This document shows, one piece after another, positions 1 to 9,055 of a stretch of DNA of 64,000 bases; position 1 is the first letter of the stretch, and each line of letters opens with the position of its first letter. The translations under genes were made by a program, and so were the position numbers. Below the pieces are notes generated by a model that had not been told where the DNA came from, did not search any database, and saw only the letters and a program-made list of their open reading frames with translations. Source of the DNA: DATJIG01 sp050260515. Its GTDB lineage: Bacteria > Pseudomonadota > Alphaproteobacteria > SMXQ01. The stretch spans positions 23,517-87,516 of the forward strand of contig JBLNCI010000029.1 in the NCBI GenBank assembly GCA_050260515.1. The letters are read 5' to 3'.

Positions 1-1085
1 TCGGCGTGCGGATGGCCTCGCGTCTCGGCGGGGCCGGAGGATATCTGCACTGGCTCAAGTACCAGAAGCGCGGAGAGCCGATGCCGTGCGCGATCGTGGT
101 CGGCTGTCCGCCGGTGGTCGCCTACACCGGGCCGCAGAAGCTCGCCGTCGGCCAGGACGAGATGGCGGTCGCGGGCGGCCTCGCCGGCCGTCCGATCCGC
201 GTCACTCGCGCCAAGACCGTCGACCTCGAGATCCCGGCCGATTCCGAGATCGTCGTCGAAGGCCTGATCGACACCGAGTTGCTCGAGCCCGAAGGGCCGT
301 TCGGCGAGAGCCACGGTCACGTCGCGCTCGAGGACTTCAACATGTCGATGCGCGTCACCGCGATCACGATGCGCAAGCAACCGATCTTCGCCTCGATCAT
401 CAGCGAGGTGACGCCGAGCGAATCGAGCGTGCTGAAGAAGGCGGCGTACGAGACGCTGTTCCTCAACCACCTGCGCGACCAGCTCGACATCAAGGGAATC
501 CGGCGCGTCGTCATGCACGAGGCGCTGACCAACCTCCGCAAGGTGCTGTTCCTGCAGTTCGTCCACGGCGCGCCGCACACCGAAGTGTGGCGCGGCCTGC
601 ACGGCGCGGCGACGCTGCAGGCGCAGTGCGGCAAGATCGTCATCGCGGTGTCGGAGGACATCGATCCGTCGAATCCCGACGCGGTGTTCTGGTCGCTCGC
701 CTATCGCTCGACGCCTTCCGACGACGTCCACATCGTTCCCTACCGCTCCGGTGGTCACGGACCGAAGGGCGGCGGTGAGGATTCGGCGATGCTGATCGAT
801 GCCACGCTGAAGCACCCGGCATCGCCGCTCGCGCTGCCGGCGAGGCCGTTCATGGACAACGCGCGAAAGATCTGGGAGGAGCTCGGATTGCCGCGCATCG
901 CGCCACAGCCGCCGTGGCACGGGTATTCGCTCGGCGACTGGAACGACGTGTGGCAGCAATTCGCCGACAACGCGGCCAGGGGCGAGTGGGCGAAAAATGG
1001 AGAGAATACGTACGCGCGCCGCCGCGGCGGGCTGACGCCCGAGACGCCGGCGCGCAACGTCGAGGGGCGCACGCGTAAGGAGTAG
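1..1085 (+). CDS. UbiD-family decarboxylase (5' end outside window)
   Basis: This is the C-terminal part of a UbiD-type decarboxylase. The family uses prenylated FMN to decarboxylate (reversibly) aromatic or alpha,beta-unsaturated acids in the cytoplasm. The frame is open from base 3 to the window edge, so the GTG at base 6 is probably internal. About 360 residues are visible, against roughly 450-500 in complete members. Family-like stretches include YTGPQKLAVGQDE, VVEGLIDTELLEPEGPFGES (the conserved glutamate-rich active-site region) and the late GGHGPKGGGEDSAMLIDAT. The next gene, a TctC-type binding protein, starts 27 bases after the stop on the same strand, suggesting co-transcription and an acid substrate. 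The substrate cannot be told from sequence. Confidence 0.85.
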   Translation, partial: GVRMASRLGGAGGYLHWLKYQKRGEPMPCAIVVGCPPVVAYTGPQKLAVGQDEMAVAGGLAGRPIRVTRAKTVDLEIPADSEIVVEGLIDTELLEPEGPFGESHGHVALEDFNMSMRVTAITMRKQPIFASIISEVTPSESSVLKKAAYETLFLNHLRDQLDIKGIRRVVMHEALTNLRKVLFLQFVHGAPHTEVWRGLHGAATLQAQCGKIVIAVSEDIDPSNPDAVFWSLAYRSTPSDDVHIVPYRSGGHGPKGGGEDSAMLIDATLKHPASPLALPARPFMDNARKIWEELGLPRIAPQPPWHGYSLGDWNDVWQQFADNAARGEWAKNGENTYARRRGGLTPETPARNVEGRTRKE

Positions 1086-1112
1086 GACAGTCGGACAACG
1101 ACGGAGGCAGTG

Positions 1113-2141
1113 ATGGTCGCGTTCGGTCGCATCGCGTGTTGGGTGGCAGGAGTCGGGGCAGCGGTCACGACGCTCGCCGGGTCAGTCGCCGCCCAGTCGG
1201 TTGAGCAGTTCTACCGCGGCCGGACAATGACGATTCTGATCGGGCACCCGCCGGGCGGATCGTACGACCTCTACGCTCGCCTCGCGGCCGACCACATGGG
1301 CAAGTTCATCCCGGGACACCCGAACATCATCGTGCAGTCGAAGCCGGGCGGCGGCAGCGCCGTCGCGAGCGCGTATCTCTACGGCATCGCGCCGCGCGAC
1401 GGCTCGATGCTCGGACTCTTCGCCGAGACCATCGCCGCGACCCAGGTGCTCGATCCGCAGCTCGGCAAGTGGAAGATGCAGGAGATGACCTACATCGGGT
1501 CGTTCGCCGGCGTGAACGCCGCGTTCGTCCGGCGCAAAGACTCTCCGGCGAAGACCGTCGAGGACATGCGCAACATCGCGATGAACGTCGGCTGCTCGGG
1601 GCGCACCTCCCAGAGCTACCAGTCGCCCGCTTTGCTCAAGAACCTCGGCGGGTTCAAGTTCAACCTGATCTGCGGGTATCCTGGATCCGCCGAGTACGTG
1701 CTCGCGATGGAGAAGGGCGAGGTCGACATGGTGTCGAGCGCCTGGAACCAGTGGATCAGCGCACACCCGCAGAAGATCAAGGACGGCGAGTTCGTTCCGG
1801 TCATCCAGAGCGGCCTCAAGCGCCATCCCGACCTGCCGGACATCCCGCTCATGCAGGAGCTGGTCAGCGACCCGAAGGTGAAGCAGGCGATCGAGTTCGC
1901 CTCGGCCGGCGCCGCGATCGGACGCGCCATCATCGCGCCACCGAAGGTGCCGCAGGACCGCATCGACGCGCTGCGCGCCGCATTCGACAAGGTGGTCGAG
2001 GACCCCGCGTTCCTCGCCGACGCCAAGAAGCGCCTCGCCGAAATCGATCCGAGTCCCGGAGACGAGGTGCAGCAGGCGGCGCTCGCCATCGTCAACGCGC
2101 CGAAGGACGTCGTCGAGTTGGCGGCGAAGGGGATGGAGTGA
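1113..2141 (+). CDS. TctC/Bug-type periplasmic solute-binding protein
   Basis: This is a periplasmic binding protein of the tripartite tricarboxylate transporter (Bug/TctC) family. These proteins bind small carboxylates and hand them to a TctAB membrane complex. It has a Sec signal peptide ending near SVAAQS, the family start EQFYRGRTMTILIGHPPGGS, and LAADHMGKFIPGHPNIIVQ with the usual PGxP motif. The length of about 342 residues is normal. I chose ATG 1113 over the in-frame GTG at 1110 because GGAGG at 1103-1107 is then correctly spaced. No tctA or tctB lies in the window, so the protein must use a membrane partner encoded elsewhere or act in sensing. The upstream UbiD gene hints at an unsaturated or aromatic acid ligand (inference). 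Confidence 0.9.
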   Translation: MVAFGRIACWVAGVGAAVTTLAGSVAAQSVEQFYRGRTMTILIGHPPGGSYDLYARLAADHMGKFIPGHPNIIVQSKPGGGSAVASAYLYGIAPRDGSMLGLFAETIAATQVLDPQLGKWKMQEMTYIGSFAGVNAAFVRRKDSPAKTVEDMRNIAMNVGCSGRTSQSYQSPALLKNLGGFKFNLICGYPGSAEYVLAMEKGEVDMVSSAWNQWISAHPQKIKDGEFVPVIQSGLKRHPDLPDIPLMQELVSDPKVKQAIEFASAGAAIGRAIIAPPKVPQDRIDALRAAFDKVVEDPAFLADAKKRLAEIDPSPGDEVQQAALAIVNAPKDVVELAAKGME

Positions 2142-2162
2142 CGCGCCGTTAGCGGCGGACGC

Positions 2163-4205
2163 CTACCGGCTCGGGGCGCGACCGCTGCCCTTGTCGCCGC
2201 TGCCTGACGGCTGCTGACGGCCCGGCTGCGCGCGTCCGCCGCCGTTCCCGTTGCCGCTGCTGCCCTGGCCGGTGTCGGCCGGCTGCGCCTTTTCGGTGTT
2301 GGCGTTGACCGACTGGAGCAGCGCGTTGCAGTCGTTGTCCTCGCCGAGGCCGAGCTGGATCGTCGGCAGCAGCGCGCCGAGCGGCGTCAGCAGCGCCCCG
2401 AGCGCGATCGCCGCGGCGCCGCGCGCGGCGAGCGGCCCGGCCTCGGGCGCGATGTTCGGGCTCTTGAGCGGACCGGTGATGCGGATCGGCGTCGCGACCG
2501 ATCCGATGCTCGGCTTCTTCTTCTCCGTGCGCATCGTGTAGTCGATCTGCTCGGCACCGAAGTTGATGGTGCCATCGGCGACGATGTTGGCCTCCGTCGT
2601 ATCGATGATGAACAGGTCGGTGTTGGCGATCCCGTCCTTCACCTCGAAATCGGTCACCATGCAGCGGAGCACCGCGCGGCGCGGCACGCCGAGCGCCGAC
2701 ATCAGTGAGTTGCCGAAATCGAGCCCGGCGAGGTTCACCAGCAGCGCGCTGATGTCGCCGCCGGTCATGAACAGCTTCAGATCGCCGTTGGCGCTGCCCA
2801 TGATCGCCGCCGTCGAGTTGCCCCTTCCGTCGAGCGACGCGTGCCCCCCGATCAGACCCGCCCCTTCCACCGGCGTCTTGGCGACCAGCCGGCGCAGATC
2901 GACGCGGCTGACGTCGAAATCGATATTGGCGTGCGGCGGATCGTTGCGCGCGTCGAGCGCGACCTTGCCGCCGAGCTTGCCCTGTCCGATCTGGAAGTTG
3001 ATCGGATCGGCCTTCGCCACTCCGTCCTTGATGACCAGGTGCGCCTCGAGCTTGTCGATCGGCACCGATTCGTTCTTGATGCTGTCGGCCGTGTACTTGA
3101 CGTCGTAGTCGTTCTGCCGCAGCGCGGCGACGTTGAACGGATCGTCGGGGAACAGGCGCGCCCGTTGCCGCTCCTCGCCGGGCTTGCCGCCGATGAAGCC
3201 CGACAGATCCGCCATGTCGACCGTCTTCGATCTCGCCTCGGCAGTGATGAGCGGCCGGTCCTTCCCGGGAGCGACCGCGAAGGATCCGGACAGGTCGCTG
3301 TTGCCGACCTTCCCGACGAAGTCGTCGAGCCGGATGCTGCCCTTCTTGTAGTCGAGATGGCCTTCGAGGCTGTAGGGCTGCGTCTTCGCCAGAGGAACCG
3401 TGGTGAGATCCGAGAGAGCCGACATGTCCGGTCCCTTGAGCGACACCTGCACGTTGGCGCCGCCGAAACTCCACGGGTCCTGCACCGTTCCCTTGACGGC
3501 AACGTGGGTCTCGCCGTGGTCGGCCGTGAGGTCGATCGGGTACGGCGTGCTTGGATCGCGCAGCGACAGGAGCGACCCGCCGCGGAACGCGGCTTGGATT
3601 CGTTGACCGACGTAGGTGCCGTCGGCCTTGAGCACGATCTCGGGCTCGGGTTTGCTCTCGTCGGTGTCGACGTCGATCTTGAAGTCCGATTTCAGCTTCG
3701 GGTCGACGATGTGGATGTGGCCGTCGTGGATGATGACGCTGCCGAGCAGCGGGACCGACGGCGGCTTCTTCACCTTTGCCTGCTGGTCCTCCTCGGCCGG
3801 CGGCTGATCGGACGACGCGAGCGTCCAGTTGGCGACGCCCTTCGGATTGCGCCCGAGATCGCCCACCGGCTTGTCGATGATCAGCGTCGGAATCCGGAGC
3901 TCGCCGCGCAGCGCCGCCTTCGGGTCGATCGTCAGCATCACCTTTTCGATGCTGCCGGTGCGCGTGCCTTCGGGGAACTCGGGCGGGTTGCCGATGACGA
4001 TGTTCTCGGCCTCCAGCGTTAGATCCCACAGACTGGCGTTGAGATCGCCGATGGTCACCGGGCGGTTCAGCGCCTTCGACGCCATGCGCTCGAGCGGCGG
4101 CTTGAACCAGTTCCAGTCCCACGCCAGGAACACGGCGACGACCAGCACGACGAAAACCGCCGCGACGATGCCGAGGACGCGCAGGACCGGGTGCTTTCGC
4201 TCCAT
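2163..4205 (-). CDS. AsmA-family protein
   Basis: This is an AsmA-type envelope protein of about 680 residues. The family is made of inner-membrane-anchored periplasmic proteins linked to lipid transfer and outer-membrane assembly. An uncleaved transmembrane helix sits at residues 9-27 (hydrophobic run ending AVFLAWDWNWF). It is followed by the typical LERMASKALNRPVTIGDL segment, a long beta-rich region with repeated LxG/DxxxSxxRL patterns, and a C-terminal low-complexity Gly/Asn/Gln tail. I place the start at ATG 4205 because the longer frame to 4289 adds an Arg-rich, unlikely N-terminus. The stop faces the upstream binding-protein gene tail to tail, 21 bases away. The start region is divergent from the DddP-like gene, and a LacI-type palindrome lies between them. 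Confidence 0.85.
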   Translation of the reverse strand: MERKHPVLRVLGIVAAVFVVLVVAVFLAWDWNWFKPPLERMASKALNRPVTIGDLNASLWDLTLEAENIVIGNPPEFPEGTRTGSIEKVMLTIDPKAALRGELRIPTLIIDKPVGDLGRNPKGVANWTLASSDQPPAEEDQQAKVKKPPSVPLLGSVIIHDGHIHIVDPKLKSDFKIDVDTDESKPEPEIVLKADGTYVGQRIQAAFRGGSLLSLRDPSTPYPIDLTADHGETHVAVKGTVQDPWSFGGANVQVSLKGPDMSALSDLTTVPLAKTQPYSLEGHLDYKKGSIRLDDFVGKVGNSDLSGSFAVAPGKDRPLITAEARSKTVDMADLSGFIGGKPGEERQRARLFPDDPFNVAALRQNDYDVKYTADSIKNESVPIDKLEAHLVIKDGVAKADPINFQIGQGKLGGKVALDARNDPPHANIDFDVSRVDLRRLVAKTPVEGAGLIGGHASLDGRGNSTAAIMGSANGDLKLFMTGGDISALLVNLAGLDFGNSLMSALGVPRRAVLRCMVTDFEVKDGIANTDLFIIDTTEANIVADGTINFGAEQIDYTMRTEKKKPSIGSVATPIRITGPLKSPNIAPEAGPLAARGAAAIALGALLTPLGALLPTIQLGLGEDNDCNALLQSVNANTEKAQPADTGQGSSGNGNGGGRAQPGRQQPSGSGDKGSGRAPSR

Positions 4206-4346
4206 AGCCACCGGAACGCCGCGGCTTTCGGTTCGTTCCGGTATCCGTTGCCGCCGGCGGCGCCCGCTTCCGCCGATGCAAACGGCCACTTTCGGTCACG
4301 CGAGGGGCCATTGACTCCGCGGCCGGGGCCGATTATCCCTGTCGTC

Positions 4347-4360
4347 TGCAAACGATTGCA
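4347..4360. promoter_or_regulatory. Probable LacI-family operator, copy 1
   Basis: The 14-base imperfect palindrome TGCAAACGATTGCA sits 38 bases before the DddP-like gene start. Its central CG dinucleotide is characteristic of LacI/GalR-family operators. The same 15 bases (CTGCAAACGATTGCA, counting the preceding C) recur at 9041-9055, ahead of the ABC importer unit. The LacI-family gene at 12992 is the obvious candidate binder. Assignment of the regulator is inference. Confidence 0.75.
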
Positions 4361-4398
4361 GAGCCGGTCAACGGCCACCCCCACAGTGCGAGGTCCCC

Positions 4399-5748
4399 AT
4401 GTGCACCGACCATCATAGCCACCCGACGGCGCCCGCCGTCGCGCAACGACAGATCGCGCAGGCGAGCGGCGGCGCGACCGAAGCCCGGACGGTCGAGCCG
4501 CACTGGAACTGGAAGCGGCCGATCCAGGCGCCCGGCAAGATGGCGGTGGACTTCGAAGGCCGCGTCGACTTCCGCCGGCTGACGAACTACCGCATGTCGC
4601 GCGCGCGCCAGGCGCTGAAGGCGTCGCAGTGCGGCGCGCTGCTGCTGTTCGACGTCAACAACATCCGTTACGTCACCTCGACGAAGATCGGCGAGTGGGA
4701 GCGCGACAAACTGACCCGCTTCGCGCTCCTCGCCGGAGACGAGGAGCCGGTGCTGTGGGACTTCGGCTCCGCGGCCGTCCATCACCGCCTCTTCTGCGAC
4801 TGGCTGCCGCCGGAGAACTTCCGCGCCGGGCTGCTCGGGCTGCGCGGCACCGTGCCGCCCGAGGTCGGTCTGATGCGGCGCCACGCCGAAGAGGTGAAGG
4901 AGCTTCTCAAGGCCGCCGGCGTCGCCGACATGCCGGTCGGCGTCGACCTGATCGAGCCGGCGATGTGGTTCGAACTCGAGCGCGCCGGCATCAAGCTCGT
5001 CGACGGCCAGCAGATCATGCTGAACGCCCGCGAGATCAAGAACGTGGACGAGATCACGCTCCTCAACCAGGCCGCGGCGATGGTCGACGGCGTCTATCAC
5101 ATGATCTGGGAGGAGCTGAAGCCGGGCGTGCGCGAGAACGACATCGTCGCCAAGGCGAACGAGATGCTCTACGCGATGGGGTCCGACGACGTCGAGGCGA
5201 TCAACGCGATCTCGGGCGAGCGCTGCAACCCGCACCCGCACAACTTCACCGACCGCCTGGTGCGACCGGGCGACCAGGCGTTCTTCGACATCCTGCAGTC
5301 CTATATGGGCTATCGCACCTGCTACTACCGCACCTTCAACGTCGGCCGCGCGACGGTCGCGCAGCGCGACGCCTACAAGCGGGCGCGCGAGTGGCTCGAT
5401 GCGTCGATCCAGATGATCCGGCCCGGCATCACCACCGACAAGGTCGCCAAGGTGTGGCCGAAGGCGGAGGAGTTCGGCTTCCCCAACGAGATGGCGGCGT
5501 TCGGACTGCAGTTCGGACACGGGCTCGGGCTTGCCCTTCACGAGCGACCGATCATCAGCCGCCTCGTCTCCCTCGAGAATCCGATGGAGATCAAGACCGG
5601 CATGGTGTTCGCGCTCGAGACCTACTGTCCCGCGAGCGACGGCGCGTCGGCCGCGCGCATCGAGGAGGAGGTCGTCGTCACCGACACCGGCTGCAAGGTG
5701 ATCACGCTCTTCCCCGCCGAAGACCTGCCGATCTCCAACGCGTACTGA
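4399..5748 (+). CDS. M24 peptidase-fold protein, DddP-like
   Basis: This 449-residue protein has the two-domain creatinase/aminopeptidase P (M24) architecture and resembles the DddP branch, whose characterised members cleave dimethylsulfoniopropionate to DMS and acrylate. Creatinase-type N-domain is at about 50-210 and M24 catalytic domain at about 220-435. Metal-ligand candidates are D297 in FFDILQ, H374 in FGHGLGL, E407 in FALETYC and E422/E423 in RIEEEVVV. The second Asp of classic M24 sites is Cys308 here, within GYRTCYYRTF; as far as I remember that stretch also occurs in DddP-type proteins. The ending CKVITLFPAEDLP is DddP-like too. The gene heads an operon with E1 alpha, E1 beta and E2, and an operator-like palindrome precedes it. 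DMSP lyase activity is not established; another C-S, C-N or peptide-like bond is equally possible. Confidence 0.75.
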   Translation: MCTDHHSHPTAPAVAQRQIAQASGGATEARTVEPHWNWKRPIQAPGKMAVDFEGRVDFRRLTNYRMSRARQALKASQCGALLLFDVNNIRYVTSTKIGEWERDKLTRFALLAGDEEPVLWDFGSAAVHHRLFCDWLPPENFRAGLLGLRGTVPPEVGLMRRHAEEVKELLKAAGVADMPVGVDLIEPAMWFELERAGIKLVDGQQIMLNAREIKNVDEITLLNQAAAMVDGVYHMIWEELKPGVRENDIVAKANEMLYAMGSDDVEAINAISGERCNPHPHNFTDRLVRPGDQAFFDILQSYMGYRTCYYRTFNVGRATVAQRDAYKRAREWLDASIQMIRPGITTDKVAKVWPKAEEFGFPNEMAAFGLQFGHGLGLALHERPIISRLVSLENPMEIKTGMVFALETYCPASDGASAARIEEEVVVTDTGCKVITLFPAEDLPISNAY

Positions 5749-5756
5749 GCGGCGCC

Positions 5757-6779
5757 ATGGCGACGAGAGAGGCGGCCGCCCGCGACCACGCCAACGACGA
5801 CGTCGGTGAGGCGACCCGGCTCGCGCTGTTCCGCACCATGTGCGTGATCCGCATGGCCGAGCAGCGCGCGTTCGATCTGTTCCTCCAGAACCTGGTCAAG
5901 GGCACCAGTCACCTGTCGCTCGGGCAGGAGGCGATCGCCGCGGGCTTCGCCCAGGCGATGAAGCCGGGGGATCTCAGCTTCTGCACCTATCGCGGCCACG
6001 CCCACACGCTCGCGCGCGGAGTCCCGATCGAGCAGGTGCTGGGCGAGCTGATGCAGCGCGACAACGGCCTGATGCGCGGCAAGGGCGGTTCTATGCACCT
6101 CACCTCGGAGCCCCACGGCGTGATGGGGTCGTACGCCATCATCGGTGCCCACCTGCCGATCGCCTGCGGCGCCGCCTGGCGCGCCCAGTACAAGGGCCAA
6201 GACGATGTCTCGGTGTGCTTCTTCGGCGATGGCACCACCAACATCGGCGCCTTTCACGAAGCGCTCAACTTCGCGGCGATCTGGAAGCTGCCGGTCGTCT
6301 TCGTCTGCGAGAACAACCTCTATATGGAGTACACGCCGATCAAGGCGGTGACCGCGGTCGAGCACCCGGCCGCCGACCGCGCCTCGGCCTACGGCCTCGA
6401 TCGCATCGTCATCGACGGCAACGACGCGGACGCCGTCTACCGCACGGCCCAGACCGCCTACGCCCGCGCCCGCGCCGGCGAGGGTCCGTCGCTGATCGAG
6501 TGCATGACCTACCGCCACAGCGGCCACTCCCGCGCCGATCCCGCGAAGTACCGCCCGCCGGGCGAACTCGACGAGTGGCTCAAGCGCGACCCGCTCAAGA
6601 TCTACCGCGAGCGCCTGGCGAAATTCGGCATCGGCGAAGCGGCAATCGCCGAGGTCGAGCGCCAGGTACTGGCCGATGTCGATCGTGCCACCGAGACTTG
6701 CAAGTCCGCGCCGCCGTCGCCGCTCGACATCATCGCGACCGACGTGTACGCCGACGGAGGTGCTGCGTGGCGGAACTGA
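5757..6779 (+). CDS. 2-oxoacid (pyruvate/acetoin-type) dehydrogenase E1 alpha
   Basis: This is the thiamine-diphosphate-dependent E1 alpha subunit of a 2-oxoacid or acetoin dehydrogenase complex (340 residues, normal length). It carries the ThDP signature, GDG at 157-159 through NN at 186-187, plus GKGGSMH at 109-114 and the phosphorylation-loop-like region TYRHSGHSRADPAKYR. It decarboxylates the substrate and, with E1 beta, passes the acyl group to lipoyl-E2. The ATG at 5757 follows the DddP-like stop by 8 bases, and the E1 beta gene overlaps its 3' end by 13 bases. The set has no E3 gene here, so dihydrolipoamide dehydrogenase must be shared with another complex. Acetoin versus a 2-oxoacid substrate cannot be decided from sequence. 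Confidence 0.9.
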   Translation: MATREAAARDHANDDVGEATRLALFRTMCVIRMAEQRAFDLFLQNLVKGTSHLSLGQEAIAAGFAQAMKPGDLSFCTYRGHAHTLARGVPIEQVLGELMQRDNGLMRGKGGSMHLTSEPHGVMGSYAIIGAHLPIACGAAWRAQYKGQDDVSVCFFGDGTTNIGAFHEALNFAAIWKLPVVFVCENNLYMEYTPIKAVTAVEHPAADRASAYGLDRIVIDGNDADAVYRTAQTAYARARAGEGPSLIECMTYRHSGHSRADPAKYRPPGELDEWLKRDPLKIYRERLAKFGIGEAAIAEVERQVLADVDRATETCKSAPPSPLDIIATDVYADGGAAWRN

Positions 6780-7747
6780 CCTACCGCGACGCCGTCGCCC
6801 GCGGCATCGCCCAGGAGATGGCGCGCGATCCGGACGTCGTGTTTCTCGGCGAGGACGTCGCCGCGGCCGGCGGTGTGTTCAAGGCAACGGTCGGACTGCT
6901 GGAGCAGTTCGGGCCGAAGCGCGTGCGCGACACGCCGATCTCCGAGCAGGCGATCCTGGGCGCGGCGATGGGCGCGGCGATGACCGGGCTCAAGCCGATC
7001 GCCGAGATCATGTTCTCGGACTTCCTCGCCGTGTGCTTCGACTACATCGCCAATGAGTTTCCGAAGTCCCGCTACATGAGCAACGGCCAGACCAAATGCC
7101 CGCTGGTCGTGCGCACCGCCAACGGCGCGGGGTCCCGCTTCGGCGCCCAGCACAGCCAGAGCGTCGAGAACTGGGCAATGATGATCCCGGGCCTCAAGGT
7201 CGTAGCCCCGTCGAACCCGACCGACGTTATCGGCCTGCTCGCCGCTGCGGTGCGGGATCCCGACCCGGTCATCTTCTTCGAGCACAAGTCGCTGTACCCG
7301 ACAAAAGGGGAAGTCCCGGATGGCGAGATCGTCGACACGCTCGGGACCGCGCGCATCGTCCGCCCCGGCCGGGACGCCACCGTGCTCGCGCTCGCGCTGA
7401 TGGTGCCGCGCGCCGTTATGGCGGCGGAAAAGCTGAAGGCCGAGCATGGCATCGACGTCGAGGTGATCGATGTGCGCTCGCTCGTGCCACTCGACACACA
7501 GACGATCCTCGGCTCGATCGCCCGCACGCACCGGTTGTTCACCGTCGAGGAGAATCCGCGGCTGTGCGGCTGGGGCGCCGAGATCGTCTCGATCGCCAGC
7601 CAGGAGAGCTTCTACGATCTCGATGGTCCGCCGGTGCGCATCACCACGCCGCACATTCCGCTGCCGGCGGCGGACAACCTCGAGGATGCGGCGATTCCGT
7701 CCGTCGAGCGCATCGTCGATATCGTGCGCCGCGGACTCGCGAGCTGA
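6767..7747 (+). CDS. 2-oxoacid (pyruvate/acetoin-type) dehydrogenase E1 beta
   Basis: This is the E1 beta partner, 326 residues. The N-terminus ELTYRDAVARGIAQEM and the stretch VVFLGEDVAAAGGVFKAT are typical of pyruvate/acetoin E1 beta. RVRDTPISEQAILGAAMGAA and EIMFSDFLAVCFDYIANE carry the usual cofactor and interface residues. The start is GTG 6767, preceded by GGAGG at 6756-6760 and overlapping the E1 alpha stop, which implies translational coupling. The E2 gene follows after 10 bases. The protein forms an alpha2-beta2 heterotetramer with E1 alpha (family knowledge). Confidence 0.9.
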   Translation: MAELTYRDAVARGIAQEMARDPDVVFLGEDVAAAGGVFKATVGLLEQFGPKRVRDTPISEQAILGAAMGAAMTGLKPIAEIMFSDFLAVCFDYIANEFPKSRYMSNGQTKCPLVVRTANGAGSRFGAQHSQSVENWAMMIPGLKVVAPSNPTDVIGLLAAAVRDPDPVIFFEHKSLYPTKGEVPDGEIVDTLGTARIVRPGRDATVLALALMVPRAVMAAEKLKAEHGIDVEVIDVRSLVPLDTQTILGSIARTHRLFTVEENPRLCGWGAEIVSIASQESFYDLDGPPVRITTPHIPLPAADNLEDAAIPSVERIVDIVRRGLAS

Positions 7748-7757
7748 GGAGCGCGCC

Positions 7758-8990
7758 GTGGACGTGCTGATGCCCCAGCTCGGCGAGACCGTCGCGGAAG
7801 GCAAGATCAGCGCCTGGTTCAAGTCGGTCGGCGACCGCGTCGCCGCCGGCGACAACCTGTTCGAGGTCGAGACCGACAAGACGGCAATGGAGGTGCCGAC
7901 GACGGGCGCCGGAGTCGTCGCCGAGATTCGCGTCGCCGCGGGTGAGACCGTGCCGGTCGGCACCGTCGTCGCGGTCATCGCCGGCGACGGCGCCGCGGTG
8001 ACGGTCGCGGCTCCGAGTTCCAAACCCGCGGTGGCCCCGGCGCCGCGCGCGCCCTCGGCGCCATCCGCCGCTCCGGCGGTTTTGGCGCCGATCGTCCCCG
8101 CGGGGCGGGCCAGCGTGCCGTTCGACCCATTCAACGAGGTACGCCTGCCCGGGCGCAACTACGGCCCGGCGCGGCTCCCGAGCGGGGTTCCGATCACGCC
8201 GCTTGCCCGCCGCCTCGCCGCCGAGTCCGGAATCGACCTCACCCGGCTGAGCGGGTCGGGACCGCACGGCCGCATCGTCGCCCGCGACGTCGAGGGGGCG
8301 CGGCCGACATCGCCGCTGCTCGCGCGACCGGCGACGTCGGCCCCGGCGCCATTCGAGCTCGTTCCGCACGATGCGGCTCGCCGCGACAACGCGCTGGCGA
8401 TCGCCGCGGCAAAGCGGGCCGTTCCCCACTTCGTCGTGCGTCGCGACGTCGTGCTCGATGGGGTGCTCAAGCTCATCTCCGAGATCGAGGCCGCCGATCC
8501 CTCGCTCGCTATCTCGCTCGTCCATTGCGTCGCGAAGGCGCTCGCCATCGCGCTGACCAAGGTGCCCGAGGCGAATATCCAGTGGAGCGACGATCACATG
8601 CGGCGCTTCCGCCAAGTCGACATCGCGGTGGCCGCCGCGGCGGGCGAAGCCGCGACGATCCGCGCCGCCGAGCGGGTCGGTGTCGCCGCCATGGCGCGCG
8701 AGCTGCGCGAAGCACGGATCACCGCGCCGGAAGGAGTCGCCATGGTGTGGGACATGAGCGGCGCCGGAGTGCGCGCCGTCAGCGCCACCGTGCGGCCGCC
8801 GCACACGATGGCATTGACCATCGGCGCGATCGAGAAACGGGCCGTGGTCGCCGCGGACAGGATCGCCGTAGCCACTCAAACCACGCTCTGCCTCGCCTGC
8901 GATCACCGAGCCATCGACGGGGCCCTCGGGGCGCGCCTGCTCGCGGCCTGCGCGGCCGCACTTGAACGGCCCTTGGCCTTGATCCTGTAG
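7758..8990 (+). CDS. Dihydrolipoamide acyltransferase (E2)
   Basis: This is the E2 core of the same complex, 410 residues. A single lipoyl domain spans about 1-75 with the lipoylated Lys41 in FEVETDKTAMEV. An Ala/Pro-rich linker follows at about 80-125, then a peripheral-subunit-binding domain at about 140-175 (ITPLARRLAAESGIDLTRL). The catalytic domain is at about 190-410. The catalytic HxxxDG motif is DHRAIDG near the C-terminus (H383, D387). The start is GTG 7758 with GAGGAG at 7746-7751; it overlaps nothing but is tightly spaced to E1 beta. The catalytic domain is somewhat shorter than in E. coli AceF. It closes the first transcription unit of the LacI-associated cluster. Confidence 0.88.
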   Translation: MDVLMPQLGETVAEGKISAWFKSVGDRVAAGDNLFEVETDKTAMEVPTTGAGVVAEIRVAAGETVPVGTVVAVIAGDGAAVTVAAPSSKPAVAPAPRAPSAPSAAPAVLAPIVPAGRASVPFDPFNEVRLPGRNYGPARLPSGVPITPLARRLAAESGIDLTRLSGSGPHGRIVARDVEGARPTSPLLARPATSAPAPFELVPHDAARRDNALAIAAAKRAVPHFVVRRDVVLDGVLKLISEIEAADPSLAISLVHCVAKALAIALTKVPEANIQWSDDHMRRFRQVDIAVAAAAGEAATIRAAERVGVAAMARELREARITAPEGVAMVWDMSGAGVRAVSATVRPPHTMALTIGAIEKRAVVAADRIAVATQTTLCLACDHRAIDGALGARLLAACAAALERPLALIL

Positions 8991-9041
8991 GTTCGGTTTC
9001 GCGAAAAACTGTCTTGCACCGACGCTGGGGGCCGCCTACGC

Positions 9042-9055
9042 TGCAAACGATTGCA
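9042..9055. promoter_or_regulatory. Probable LacI-family operator, copy 2
   Basis: TGCAAACGATTGCA is identical to the palindrome at 4347-4360. It lies 123 bases before the binding-protein gene at 9178, in the 187-base gap after the E2 gene. Identity of the sequence in the only two longer leader regions of the cluster makes chance unlikely. The LacI-family protein at 12992 is the likely ligand-responsive binder (inference). Confidence 0.75.

Noticed and set aside
4399..5748. Naming the DddP-like gene dddP
   Set aside because: Similarity is by remembered motifs only; DMSP lyase activity is unsupported by neighbours such as known acrylate-processing genes, so no symbol was given.
4629..5756. 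Long open extension upstream of E1 alpha in another frame of the DddP-like gene
   Set aside because: It overlaps a well-supported gene and encodes Arg-rich nonsense; E1 alpha begins at ATG 5757 by homology.
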